Source of the DNA: Streptomyces microflavus
GTDB lineage: Bacteria; Actinomycetota; Actinomycetes; Streptomycetales; Streptomycetaceae
Length of the DNA: 64,000 bases
Direction: 5' to 3'
Assembly: GCF_014650075.1 (NCBI RefSeq)
Contig: NZ_BMUG01000007.1
Span: 310,001 to 374,000 of the forward strand
Shown piece after piece: positions 54,816-63,874 of the stretch (its first letter is position 1; every line of letters starts with the position of its first letter). The position numbers were made by a program, and so were the translations under genes. The notes under the pieces are model-generated. The model did not search any database, had not been told where the DNA came from, and worked only from the letters and a program-made list of their open reading frames with translations.

Positions 54816-56417
54816 ATGGTGTTCCGCAGTGAGTACGCAGACGTACCGGCCCTCGATGTGCCCATCCACGAAGCGGTCCTCGGAGGGGCCGCCGGGTTCG
54901 GTGACACGGTCGCCCTGATCGACGGGACGAACGGCACCTCCCTCACGTACGCCCAGCTCGACGGCTTCCACCGCCGCATCGCCGCCGCACTCGCCGACGC
55001 GGGGCTAAGGAAGGGCGACGTCCTGGCCTTGCACAGCCCGAACACCATCGCCTACCCGGCGGTCTTCTACGGGGCCACCCGCGCCGGAGCCTCCGTCACG
55101 ACGGTCCACCCGCTGGCGACGGCCGAGGAGTTCGCCAAGCAGCTCGCGGACAGCGGCGCGAAGTGGATCGTGACCGTCTCCCCGCTCCTGGAGACGGCCC
55201 GCCGGGCGGCCGAACTGACCGGCGGAGTTCAGGAGATCTACGTCTGCGACCAGGCGGAGGGCCACACCTCGATCCTGGACATGCTGGCCTCGCCCGCCCC
55301 CGAGCCGGAGATCGCCATCGACCCCGGCGAGGACGTGGCGGCTCTCCCGTACAGCTCCGGCACGACGGGCACGCCCAAGGGCGTGATGCTGACGCACCGG
55401 TCGATCGCGACCAACCTGGAGCAGCTGAGACCGTTCATCCCGATGGGGGAGGGCGACCGTATTCTGGCCGTCCTGCCCTTCTTCCACATCTACGGCCTCA
55501 CCGCCCTCATGAACGCACCCCTGCGCTGCGGCTCCACGGTCGTCGTCCTCCCCCGCTTCGACCTGGCGCAGTTCCTGGAGGCCATCCAGACGCACCGGAT
55601 CACCGGTTTGTACGTGGCTCCGCCGATCGTGCTGGCGCTGGCGAAGCACCCGCTGGTGGGGGAGTACGACCTGTCCTCGCTCCAGTACATCGTCAGCGCG
55701 GCGGCGCCGCTCGACGCCGAGCTCGCGGCCGCGTGTTCGGCCCGGCTGGGGCTCCCGCCGGTACGGCAGGCGTACGGGATGACGGAGCTGTCGCCCGGCA
55801 CGCACGTGGTGCCGCTCTCCGTGGAGGAGCCGCCGCCGGGCACGGTGGGCAAGCTGCTGCCGAACACCGAGATGCGGATCGTGTCCCTGGAGGACCCGGC
55901 GCAGGACGCGGAGCCGGGGGCGGACGGCGAGATCCTCATCCGCGGCCCCCAGGTGATGAAGGGCTACCTGGGCCGCGCCGACGCCACCGCCGACATGATC
56001 GACGCCGAGGGCTGGGTGCACACCGGGGACGTCGGCCGGACGGACGAGGACGGCTGGCTGTACGTGGTCGACCGGGTCAAGGAGCTGATCAAGTACAAGG
56101 GGTACCAGGTCGCGCCCGCCGAGCTGGAGGCGCTGCTGCTGACCCACGAGCACCTGGCGGACGCGGCGGTGATCGGGGTGTACGACGCCGACGGCAACGA
56201 GGTCCCGAAGGCGTTCCTGGTCCGGAGCCCGGCGGGGGAGGGGCTGACGGAGGACGACGTGATGGCGTACGTCGCCGAGCGGGTCTCCCCGTACAAGAAG
56301 GTGCGGCAGGCCGAGTTCATCGATGCGGTGCCCCGGGCGGCGTCCGGCAAGATCCTCCGGCGCGAGCTGCGCGACCGCGAGAAGACGGATCATTCAGGAA
56401 CATCGGAGGAGAAGTGA
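54816..56417 (+). CDS. Acyl-CoA ligase (4-coumarate/cinnamate:CoA ligase-like)
   Basis: The 533-residue AMP-forming ligase has the P-loop-like motif YSSGTTGTPKG, GMTELSPGTH, GEILIRGPQVMKGY, and the C-terminal Lys in GKILRREL. It activates a carboxylic acid to the CoA thioester. From memory, the S. coelicolor orthologue in the same neighbourhood (SCO4383) was shown to be a cinnamate:CoA ligase, so aromatic acids are possible substrates. ATG 54816 follows AGGGG. A 143-bp gap separates it from the ACAD gene, and its stop overlaps the hydratase start. Confidence 0.9.
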   Translation: MVFRSEYADVPALDVPIHEAVLGGAAGFGDTVALIDGTNGTSLTYAQLDGFHRRIAAALADAGLRKGDVLALHSPNTIAYPAVFYGATRAGASVTTVHPLATAEEFAKQLADSGAKWIVTVSPLLETARRAAELTGGVQEIYVCDQAEGHTSILDMLASPAPEPEIAIDPGEDVAALPYSSGTTGTPKGVMLTHRSIATNLEQLRPFIPMGEGDRILAVLPFFHIYGLTALMNAPLRCGSTVVVLPRFDLAQFLEAIQTHRITGLYVAPPIVLALAKHPLVGEYDLSSLQYIVSAAAPLDAELAAACSARLGLPPVRQAYGMTELSPGTHVVPLSVEEPPPGTVGKLLPNTEMRIVSLEDPAQDAEPGADGEILIRGPQVMKGYLGRADATADMIDAEGWVHTGDVGRTDEDGWLYVVDRVKELIKYKGYQVAPAELEALLLTHEHLADAAVIGVYDADGNEVPKAFLVRSPAGEGLTEDDVMAYVAERVSPYKKVRQAEFIDAVPRAASGKILRRELRDREKTDHSGTSEEK

Positions 56418-57148
56418 CCCTGATCGTACGGACGGGGGAGCGGGGTGTCGCGACGCTGACGCTCGACTCCCCGGCCAACCGCAACGCGCTGTCCGCCGCT
56501 CTGGTGGGCGAGCTGCGGGAGTCGCTCGCGCGGTGCGCCTCGGACGACACCGTACGGGCGGTGGTGCTGACCCACACCGGTACGACGTTCTGCGCCGGGG
56601 CGGACCTCAAGGCGCCGCCGGACCCGGAGGTGTTCGTGGGCCTGATGCGGGAGATCGTGGCCCTGCCGAAACCGGTCGTGGCCCGGGTGGAGGGCCACGT
56701 CCGGGCGGGCGGCCTGGGCCTGCTGGCGGCCTGCGACATCGCGGTGGCGGGGCCGTCGTCCTCCTTCGCGCTCACGGAATCACGCCTGGGCCTGGCACCG
56801 GCGGTCATCTCCCTGACGTTGCTGCCGCGCATGGACCGTACGGCGGCGAACCGCTACTTCCTCACCGGGGAGCGGTTCGACGCGGCGGAGGCCGCCAGGA
56901 TCAACCTGGTCACGCTGGCGGCCGAGGACGTGGACAAGGCGCTCGTCCCGGTCCTGGACGGCCTGCGCAGGGCGTCACCGCAGGGGCTGGCCGCATCGAA
57001 GGAGCTGGTCACGGCTACGGTGCTGGAGAGTTTCGACCAGTACGCCGAAGACCTCATCGCCCGCTCCGCCGCGCTGTTCGCCTCCGAGGAGGCCAGGGAG
57101 GGGATGACGGCCTTCCTTGAACGACGGGACCCGGCATGGGTGCGGTGA
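56414..57148 (+). CDS. Enoyl-CoA hydratase/isomerase-family protein
   Basis: The 244-residue crotonase-fold protein shows LTLDSPANRNALSAALVGEL, the oxyanion-hole segment TFCAGADLK and a second one VEGHVRAGGLGLLAACDIAV. It would hydrate the glutaconyl-CoA-type product of the carboxylase, or another enoyl-CoA. GTG 56414 overlaps the ligase stop by GTGA. Catalytic glutamates are not certain: the position after GHVRAGG lacks a clear Glu. Confidence 0.87.
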   Translation: MTLIVRTGERGVATLTLDSPANRNALSAALVGELRESLARCASDDTVRAVVLTHTGTTFCAGADLKAPPDPEVFVGLMREIVALPKPVVARVEGHVRAGGLGLLAACDIAVAGPSSSFALTESRLGLAPAVISLTLLPRMDRTAANRYFLTGERFDAAEAARINLVTLAAEDVDKALVPVLDGLRRASPQGLAASKELVTATVLESFDQYAEDLIARSAALFASEEAREGMTAFLERRDPAWVR

Positions 57149-57741
57149 CATCCTCCAGTGTTGCGCGATCGGCCCACGCGCCGAAGCAGGACCGCAGCCG
57201 GGCGACCCGGCAGCGGCTCCTGGAGGCGGCGGTGGCCTGCCTGGCCGAACACGGCTGGGCGGGCTCCACCGTCTCGGTGGTCGCCGAGCGGGCCGGGGTC
57301 TCGCGCGGCGCGGCCCAGCACCACTTCCCGACCCGCGAGGACCTGTTCACGGGGGCGGTGGAGTACGTGGCCGAGGAACGTTCGGCCGCCCTGCGCGCGC
57401 TCCCCGTGCAGGGCCGCGCGGAGGTGGTCGCTGCCCTGGTGGACCTGTACACGGGGCCGTTGTTCCGGGCCGCGCTGCAGCTGTGGGTGGCGGCGTCGAA
57501 CGAGGACCAGCTGCGCCCGCGCGTGACGGAGCTGGAGGCGCGGGTGGGCCGGGAGACCCACCGCATCGCCGTCGAACTCCTGGCCGCCGACGAGTCCCGC
57601 CCCGGCGTCCGCGAGACGGTCCAGGGCCTCCTGGACATGGCCCGCGGCCTGGGCCTCGCCAACCTCCTCACCGACGACACCGCCCGCCGCGCGCGAGTGG
57701 TGGCGCAGTGGGCGGCGCTGGTGGAGGAGGGGCTGGGGTAA
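57136..57741 (+). CDS. TetR-family regulator of the catabolic operon
   Basis: A 201-residue TetR protein: RLLEAAVACLAEHGWAGSTV, VSVVAERAGVSRGAAQHHFP, TREDLFTGAVEYVAEERSAA, and a short ligand domain. Its start lies inside the end of the hydratase gene (13-bp overlap), so it is the last gene of the operon and probably its repressor, with an acyl-CoA or acid as effector. Confidence 0.88.
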   Translation: MGAVTSSSVARSAHAPKQDRSRATRQRLLEAAVACLAEHGWAGSTVSVVAERAGVSRGAAQHHFPTREDLFTGAVEYVAEERSAALRALPVQGRAEVVAALVDLYTGPLFRAALQLWVAASNEDQLRPRVTELEARVGRETHRIAVELLAADESRPGVRETVQGLLDMARGLGLANLLTDDTARRARVVAQWAALVEEGLG

Positions 57742-57881
57742 GGCCTCCGCGGTGCCGGACCGGGTCCGATGCGGACCTTGCGGTGTACGGGAGTTGACGC
57801 GCGGATGAGAAGTCGGCGGCGAACGTCCGTACGGCCGCAGGATCGGCCGTAGGCCGCCGTACCGCTGGCTACGTTGACGCT

Positions 57882-60800
57882 GTGCGCAAGCAGCAGCAGT
57901 GGTCGCAGGGGTCAGGGAGCGACGGCGCGAGCGGAAGTCCGAGCGCGAGCGCGAGGACCAATCCGACCGCGAGGACGAGTCCCACCGCGAGCATGAGGGG
58001 CGTGTCCGAGGACACCGGGCGGGCGCCCCGCCTCATGCGCCCGGCCGGGCCAGGGGTCCTCAGCGGCGGCCCCGGCTCCCTCCAGGGCATGCAGCAGACA
58101 CTGGGCAACGAGGCCACCACGCGTGCGGTGCGGCGCGGGAAGCGGCCCATGGCCCCGCGGCCCCCCGCCATCGACGAGCGCGCCGAACAGGGGCTCGTGC
58201 TGCCGCCGTACCTGATGGAGCTGGAGGCGGGCGGGCTCTCCACGGCGTACGGGCTGACCGGGCAGGAGTTCGTGAGCACCGCGGTCGCGGCCGTCGTGGG
58301 GCACGGCGGCGGAACGGTGGCCGGGATCTCCGCCGAGCTGGCCGGGCGGCCCGAGTCGTTCTTCGGCCGGGGCCGGGCGTTCGCGGTGGAGGGCGCGGAG
58401 GGCGGTGACGGGTTCGACGTCACCGTGAGCATCGCGCCCGCCCCCGACGACCTGCCGCCCACGTTCCACCCGGCCGCCGACCTGGCGAGCGCCCCGCCGG
58501 ATCCGGGCGGGGCGCCGCTCGCCGCCGTGGACGACGCCGAGGGCAAGGAGACCAAGGTCGACGTCCAGCACAACAGCGGGGCCACCGCGAGCAGCACGGT
58601 CGGCAACTCCTCCAGCAAGGGCGCGGGCGGTACGGCGTTCGGGCTCGCCCCGGTGCTGCCGGGGCTGTGGCTGGGCGCCGCGGCGACGGGGAGCGTGCAG
58701 CCCTGGCAGTCCTCGCGCGACTCCCGCTCGCAGCGTGGCGTGGCCGAACCGCGGGTGCTGCGCAGCGACAAGGGCTCGGTGGAGGTACCGCGCCGGGTGC
58801 TGTACGTCGTACGGGTCCGGCCGCAGGCGGGCGGGGACGAGCAGGTCTTCCGGGGCTCGGGAGGGCTCACCCAGCGGGTGCCCACCGAGCACCTGATCCC
58901 GGCCGGCACCGAGGCTCCGACCCTCGCCGCCCCCGCCACCGGGCCGTCGGGCCGGTCGCAGCAGGTGGACCCGGACCTCGCGCGGCGGGTCGCGCTGGCC
59001 GACTCGCTGGCCCCGGTCGGCGTCTCCGACACCGCAGGCCCGCACCAGGGCGGCGGCGGCCTCTTCGACGCGGTCGCCTCCGTCCTGCACCCCTCGCTGA
59101 CCGCGCCCGGCGCCCCCGGTCGCTCCCGGCTGTACGAGGCGACGGCCACCCCGACCGTGCTGGAGGACCTGCCCCGGCTGCTGGGCGGCGACGGCGTCAC
59201 CGGGGACGACCTGTACTCCAAGGACGGCACCAGCGCGGGCAGTTACCGCATGCGCGCGGTCGTCACCGGACTGACCCCCGCCTGGGGCACCGGGAAGACC
59301 CAGCTCCGTACGCATCAGCAGGCCCAGCACACCGCGACCGAGTCGGCGGGCAAGGGCCGGTCCGTGGCGGGCGGGATCGGCCCGGCGATCGGGGTCGGGG
59401 CCGCGGCCAACGCGGCGGTCGTACGGGCCACCGCGATGCCCGTCGCCGCCGCCCGCAAGGCCCGGTTCAGCGTCAACGAGCAGACCGTCTCCAGCAGACA
59501 GGGCGCGGAGGTGCGGGGCGAGAAGGTCCTCTACCTCGGGACCGCCCAGTTCACCGTGGAGGGAACCGGCCCCCGGTCGGTCCGGGCGATCCTGAACCCA
59601 CAGGCGCGGGTGGCCACGCACGCGATGCGGGTCTGGATCGGTCTGCGGGCCGACGAGGTCAAGGAGTTGGGGCTGCCGCTGCCGCCCGGGGTGACGGCGG
59701 GCGAGTTCATCAAGAAGCCGGACCCGCAACAGCCGGCGGCGGACACCGACTCGGATGCGGACACCGACACCGACACCGAATCCGAGTCCGAGGGCGGAGG
59801 GGACGCACGCCACCTGCCCTTCGGCGCGATGGGATCGAGCGTCACGATCGGCCGGCTCGACACCGCCCCCATGGTGAAGGCCGTACGGGAGATGTTCGCC
59901 ACCGACCCCCGGCTGGCCGGATACCTGCCCGCCTTCGGCGCCACGCCACCCCCGGCCGACCTCAGCCGGGAGGAGGACGAGGCGCAGCGCACCAACTACC
60001 GCGAGCTGATGGCCGCCCTCTCCGAGGCCAACCTGCGCGTGAACAAAGAACAGTTGCTGTCCACCGGCATCCGGGTCCGGCTGCGCCGCAAGACCACGAT
60101 GCACTCCCATGACGTACAGCTGCGGGTGCACGGAACCATGGGCGCGACACGCCATCTCGGCGAGATCGACGACTGGCTGGTCCGCGCGCACTCCGGAGTC
60201 GCCGCCAACGCACAGAGCGGCCGCAGCAGTTCGCGCTCCATCGGGGGCATGGTGCTGGCCCAGGCCCGGCTGATACCGGGCGTGCTCACCGGATCGGCCC
60301 GCTACGAGCGGCAGAGCTCGGGCACCCGACGTAACCAGGGCGGCCCCACCACCCGTACCGACGTCCTCACCAACGGTTCGGAGAAGGCGAGCGCGTTCGG
60401 GGCGGCGCTGCGGCTGAACGTGGACGTCACCATGACCTCGCGGCAGCGCAAGCTGGCCCGTGCGCTGACCCCGGGCGGCCCCGGCCGGGACGTGCCGGAG
60501 GCCAAGCTGCTGACCGGGCTGCACATGGAGGAGCAGGACGTACGCCTGCTGACGCCGTCCGAGTTCACCGTCGGCACGGACGAGAAGGCGCGGCTGGACG
60601 CGGGCGCCGACCAGGCCCCCGGCCCGGCGCGGCCCGTGGCCGGGGCGGCGGGCATCGGCGACCTGGCGGGCCTGGCCCCGACGCCGACGGCCGGGCAGGT
60701 GGTACGGGACTGGCAGCTGGTGGAGACGCTCGGCGACGGGCAGCCGGTGCGCGACCTCGCCCTGGCCCTGCTGTCCCGCGCCGCTGCGCGCGGCGAGGCG

Positions 60801-63188
60801 GGCCGCCAGGACACGGCCCTCGCCACGGAGGGGCTGGCGCCCCGGCTGGCGGTCGAGGAACGCTTCGGCCCGCGGGCGATCACGGCCGCGCTGCGGCAGG
60901 CCGCGTCCTCGGGGTGGGTGGTGAAGAACCTGCGGTACCCGCGCCGGCTGGCCGCGCTGAACGGCGCGGTGGGCACGAGGCTGGCCCTTGCCGCGCCCCA
61001 GTTGGTTCACGAGGCCGCAGGTCCAGGGACGGAGACGTTCGTGATGGGCGGCCACCAGGCCGGCGGCCAGCAGGGGGAGGGCACGTCCAGCACGGTGCAG
61101 GTCGGCGTCACCGGCGTACAGAACGGCACCGAGTGGCGGGTCGGCGAGGGCCTGTCGGGGTACCGGTCGACGAGCAGGAGTGACACCGAGTCCGCGACCG
61201 TGTCGGGGACCGTGGAACGCAACGCCCACACACCGAAGAAGGCCCCGCTGTATCTGGTCCGGTGCGATCTGCTCGTCACGATGGTGGCGGAGGTCAAGGT
61301 GACGGGCGGCGGCCCGTACGTGGCGAGCGCGGCGCGGACGCTGCCGGGCACGGCGGCGGTGTGGCTGACGGCGGAGCAGCTGCGGGCGGCGGGGGTGGAC
61401 CTGCCGGAGTCGGCGCGGAAGGCGCTGAAGGTGGAGGACCGGCGGCCGGCTGCCGAGCGGACGGCCGAGGCCTCCGGGGGCGGGGAACGCGGGGGAGCAT
61501 CGACTGCGGCGGCCTCGACTTCGACATCGGTTCCGGCCCCGTCCCGGGCGCGGGCATCGGCATCGACGGCGACCGGCGGCCAGGCAGCGAGCCCGGTCCG
61601 CCAAGGGCCGGCGCTCGCCCGCGAACTGCCGCTGGGCTTCGGCATGATCGAGGACCTGCCGGACTTCGTCCCGCTGCTGGACCGGCTGCGCGGCAACCTC
61701 GCGATCACCGGGCAGCAGGACCTGGCGGACGACATCCTGCCCCGCCAACAGCTGCGGGACCGCAACGACAACGTGCAGCGCCTGCTGCGGGTCCTGGACC
61801 GGGACGGCTCCACCGGCCTGCTGGCGAGTGCCATGGACGGCGGGGTGACGGTGGAGCTGCTGGACGGCCGTAACACGCCGTACTGGGCGGTGTTCAAGAT
61901 CGTCCGCAGCGGCGACGGAGTCCGCGAGGGCGAGGCGGACGACGGCCGGGACATGGAGTACATCACCTCGGCCGCCGCCCAGCAGGCCACCTCCCACGGC
62001 GAGGGCGAGACCACCGGCGTGGAGGGCATCCTCGCGGGCTCCGGGAAGCCGGACGCCGGAGCGGGGCAGGTCAAGAGCGCGGGCGCGGCGGCAGGGCTGG
62101 GCGTCGCGTCGGGCTCCGGGCGCCGCGGGGGCGAGGCGGCACGCGGCCAGCTGGGCATGAAGACGGTCGCGGAGGCGAAGACGGCGAAGTCGGCGAAGAT
62201 GCGGGTGCCGATCGTGGCCAGCCTCGAACTCCACAAGGGTGACCGCCGGTTGGCGATGGCGGGCTCGGGCCGTACGTCACTGGTCCACCGGATCCTGGAG
62301 AGCGACCTCACGGCACTGCGCCGGGTGAGCGTCCCACGCCGGGCCCCGCGCCCCGCACCGGGCGTCCCGACGAGCGGAGTGGCCGGCCTCGGCGCCTGGC
62401 GGGCCGACGGCATCCCGCTTCCGATGGAGGCCCAGGTGAACGGCTTCCAGGGAGCGGCCCACGTACGAGAGTTGGTGAACACAACCGTACGGGCGGCAGG
62501 CGGCGGCGACCGCTTCCGCCAGAAGGGCCAGGCCGCGGCCTACACACTGGGCGAGGCGGTCTCCACCGAGTGGCTGATCGCGGCCCTGCCCCTGCTCACG
62601 AACGCCGGGGCCGAGCTGCCGCCGGTCCACGCGAGCGGGGCGGCGGGCCAGGACCTGCAAGCATCGGTGCACGCGCGGCTGCGGGCGGGCCGGATCCTGG
62701 GGGCCGGGGACAAGATGACGTTCGAAACGGCGGCCCAGAGCAGCCTGGGAGCGCCCCGCCCCACCCAGACGGAGGGCCAGAGCCAGGCCGAGCAGAGCAG
62801 ACAGGCACGCGGCCTGTTCGGCGCCGGAGTGCTGAACGCCGACCAGTTCCGCCTCAACCAGCTGATGGGCAACGTGGACGGAGCGGGCTCGGCGAGCGGC
62901 GCTGCGGCGAACGGAGCGGGCTCGATGCCCCTGCACAAACCGAAGTTCACGTCGGTGCTGGTCCAATTCACCCTGGACGTAAGGGTGGTGGCCCGGGTGA
63001 CGAACCGGGTAAGCACCTCCCGTACGGAGGTGGCGGAACGCGACCTGACGCTCCCGCGCCCGGTGGTGATCCGGATGCCCCTCCCGGTAGCGGGCCGCCT
63101 ACTGGCCGCCCACCCGACGGAGATCACGGACCAGCACGACCGCCTGGGCCTGCGGACTACGGCGGTGCCGCCGCCTACGGGGGTGTGA
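57882..63188 (+). CDS. Giant repeat-type protein (1768 aa) with a single cysteine
   Basis: I do not recognise the family with certainty. The N-terminus is Ser/Thr-rich without a Sec signal, followed by LQGMQQTLGNEATTRAV (about residues 67-83), an LQxxxGN motif known from actinobacterial polymorphic toxins and contractile-injection cargo. Beta-rich modules recur: RRVLYVVRVRPQAGG (~304), EKVLYLGTAQFTVEG (~547), LYLVRCDLLVTMVAEV (~1123) and VQFTLDVRVVARVT (~1694), each ending in a conserved LP turn. An Asp/Thr/Glu-rich acidic stretch lies at about 617-640. Only one Cys (C1128) is present. No toxin, protease or membrane segment was recognised. GTG 57882 has a TACGTT -10 six bases before it (leaderless). 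Confidence 0.75.
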   Translation: MRKQQQWSQGSGSDGASGSPSASARTNPTARTSPTASMRGVSEDTGRAPRLMRPAGPGVLSGGPGSLQGMQQTLGNEATTRAVRRGKRPMAPRPPAIDERAEQGLVLPPYLMELEAGGLSTAYGLTGQEFVSTAVAAVVGHGGGTVAGISAELAGRPESFFGRGRAFAVEGAEGGDGFDVTVSIAPAPDDLPPTFHPAADLASAPPDPGGAPLAAVDDAEGKETKVDVQHNSGATASSTVGNSSSKGAGGTAFGLAPVLPGLWLGAAATGSVQPWQSSRDSRSQRGVAEPRVLRSDKGSVEVPRRVLYVVRVRPQAGGDEQVFRGSGGLTQRVPTEHLIPAGTEAPTLAAPATGPSGRSQQVDPDLARRVALADSLAPVGVSDTAGPHQGGGGLFDAVASVLHPSLTAPGAPGRSRLYEATATPTVLEDLPRLLGGDGVTGDDLYSKDGTSAGSYRMRAVVTGLTPAWGTGKTQLRTHQQAQHTATESAGKGRSVAGGIGPAIGVGAAANAAVVRATAMPVAAARKARFSVNEQTVSSRQGAEVRGEKVLYLGTAQFTVEGTGPRSVRAILNPQARVATHAMRVWIGLRADEVKELGLPLPPGVTAGEFIKKPDPQQPAADTDSDADTDTDTESESEGGGDARHLPFGAMGSSVTIGRLDTAPMVKAVREMFATDPRLAGYLPAFGATPPPADLSREEDEAQRTNYRELMAALSEANLRVNKEQLLSTGIRVRLRRKTTMHSHDVQLRVHGTMGATRHLGEIDDWLVRAHSGVAANAQSGRSSSRSIGGMVLAQARLIPGVLTGSARYERQSSGTRRNQGGPTTRTDVLTNGSEKASAFGAALRLNVDVTMTSRQRKLARALTPGGPGRDVPEAKLLTGLHMEEQDVRLLTPSEFTVGTDEKARLDAGADQAPGPARPVAGAAGIGDLAGLAPTPTAGQVVRDWQLVETLGDGQPVRDLALALLSRAAARGEAGRQDTALATEGLAPRLAVEERFGPRAITAALRQAASSGWVVKNLRYPRRLAALNGAVGTRLALAAPQLVHEAAGPGTETFVMGGHQAGGQQGEGTSSTVQVGVTGVQNGTEWRVGEGLSGYRSTSRSDTESATVSGTVERNAHTPKKAPLYLVRCDLLVTMVAEVKVTGGGPYVASAARTLPGTAAVWLTAEQLRAAGVDLPESARKALKVEDRRPAAERTAEASGGGERGGASTAAASTSTSVPAPSRARASASTATGGQAASPVRQGPALARELPLGFGMIEDLPDFVPLLDRLRGNLAITGQQDLADDILPRQQLRDRNDNVQRLLRVLDRDGSTGLLASAMDGGVTVELLDGRNTPYWAVFKIVRSGDGVREGEADDGRDMEYITSAAAQQATSHGEGETTGVEGILAGSGKPDAGAGQVKSAGAAAGLGVASGSGRRGGEAARGQLGMKTVAEAKTAKSAKMRVPIVASLELHKGDRRLAMAGSGRTSLVHRILESDLTALRRVSVPRRAPRPAPGVPTSGVAGLGAWRADGIPLPMEAQVNGFQGAAHVRELVNTTVRAAGGGDRFRQKGQAAAYTLGEAVSTEWLIAALPLLTNAGAELPPVHASGAAGQDLQASVHARLRAGRILGAGDKMTFETAAQSSLGAPRPTQTEGQSQAEQSRQARGLFGAGVLNADQFRLNQLMGNVDGAGSASGAAANGAGSMPLHKPKFTSVLVQFTLDVRVVARVTNRVSTSRTEVAERDLTLPRPVVIRMPLPVAGRLLAAHPTEITDQHDRLGLRTTAVPPPTGV

Positions 63189-63339
63189 GGGGGCGGCACC
63201 GGGCGCGCGGGGACCACCCGCACCCCGACCACCGGGGCCGCCGGGCAGCGGGACGAGCCCCGCACGCGCGGGGACCACCTCACCGTCACCGGCGGCCCGA
63301 CCGGCGGAACGGGAACACCCCCGCACGCGCGGGGACCAC
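63189..63339 (-). CRISPR. Type I-E-like mini CRISPR array (three repeats, two spacers)
   Basis: 29-bp repeats lie at 63311-63339 and 63250-63278, with a decayed terminal copy at 63189-63217. The 61-bp period is exact, giving two 32-bp spacers (63279-63310 and 63218-63249). On the minus strand the repeat starts GTGGTCCCCGCGCG and ends GGGGTGTTCCC (first copy), like Streptomyces and E. coli type I-E repeats, with an internal stem CCCCGC/GCGGGG. The third copy retains only its 3' half. It starts directly after the giant gene's stop codon. No cas gene is in the window. Confidence 0.85.
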
Positions 63340-63415
63340 AGTTCGCGACCTGCGGGTTTACGTGGCCGATGGGCTGTTTTTACTTACTTCTTGAGAAACG
63401 GACATATCCCCCCCG
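63340..63415 (-). promoter_or_regulatory. CRISPR leader
   Basis: The sequence upstream of the first repeat (minus strand) has an AT-rich run (CTCAAGAAGTAAGTAAAAAC at 63397-63378) and CGTAAACCCGCAGGTCGCG near the repeat, as in other Streptomyces I-E leaders. New spacers would be inserted at its left edge. Confidence 0.6.
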
Positions 63416-63449
63416 TGCCGCGAACGGTCCTCGCTGTAAGCCGTGCACG

Positions 63450-63848
63450 TCAGGAGCGATTCTGCCCCTCACCCGCAGGGACAGGCGTCGCCTGGTGGTA
63501 GTACATCTGCCACGCCGTCTCGCCGTGCTTCCTGCGCCACAACGAACTCCGGCGGGCCCGGTTGCCGCCGAGGACACTCTCGTAGGTGAGGTGCACCACC
63601 CCTGGGGCCAGTACGACACCGGTCATGCTGGATGTCTCGTGGCACGGGCCGTCCACGTCCCCGCCGCTCAGTTCGGGGAGTGCGGCGAGCATCTCCTCAT
63701 ACGTCCACCGCCGTCCCGAAGCCCCGACCTCGATGAACTCCGGGTCGAGGAGCCGCTAGGCGAGTGACCGTGACGCACGCACATCGGGATCCATCAGCTG
63801 CAATTCGCCGGCTATTGCCGTGCCCACGTCCGTCGTCTCTTCGCTCAT
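63450..63848 (-). pseudogene. DUF4440/NTF2-like gene broken by an in-frame TAG
   Basis: Translated from ATG 63848, the frame gives MSEETTDVGTAIAGELQLMD and further to SRSLA before a TAG at codon 31 (63756-63758). After it the frame continues with RLLDPEFIEVGASGRRWTYE, AALPELSGGDVDG and a conserved end, AWQMYYHQATPVP, characteristic of DUF4440/nuclear transport factor 2-like proteins. The same frame is thus interrupted by one nonsense codon. A short product from an internal start is possible. An alternative ATG (63875) overlaps the VapC-like stop. Confidence 0.8.
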
Positions 63849-63874
63849 CCCGTAATTCTGTCGAAGAGGGGTCA

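Noticed and set aside
57912-62234. A 1440-codon frame antisense to the giant gene
   Set aside because: It is Arg/Ala/Gly-rich with no recognisable motif; the sense strand has module patterns and a plausible start.
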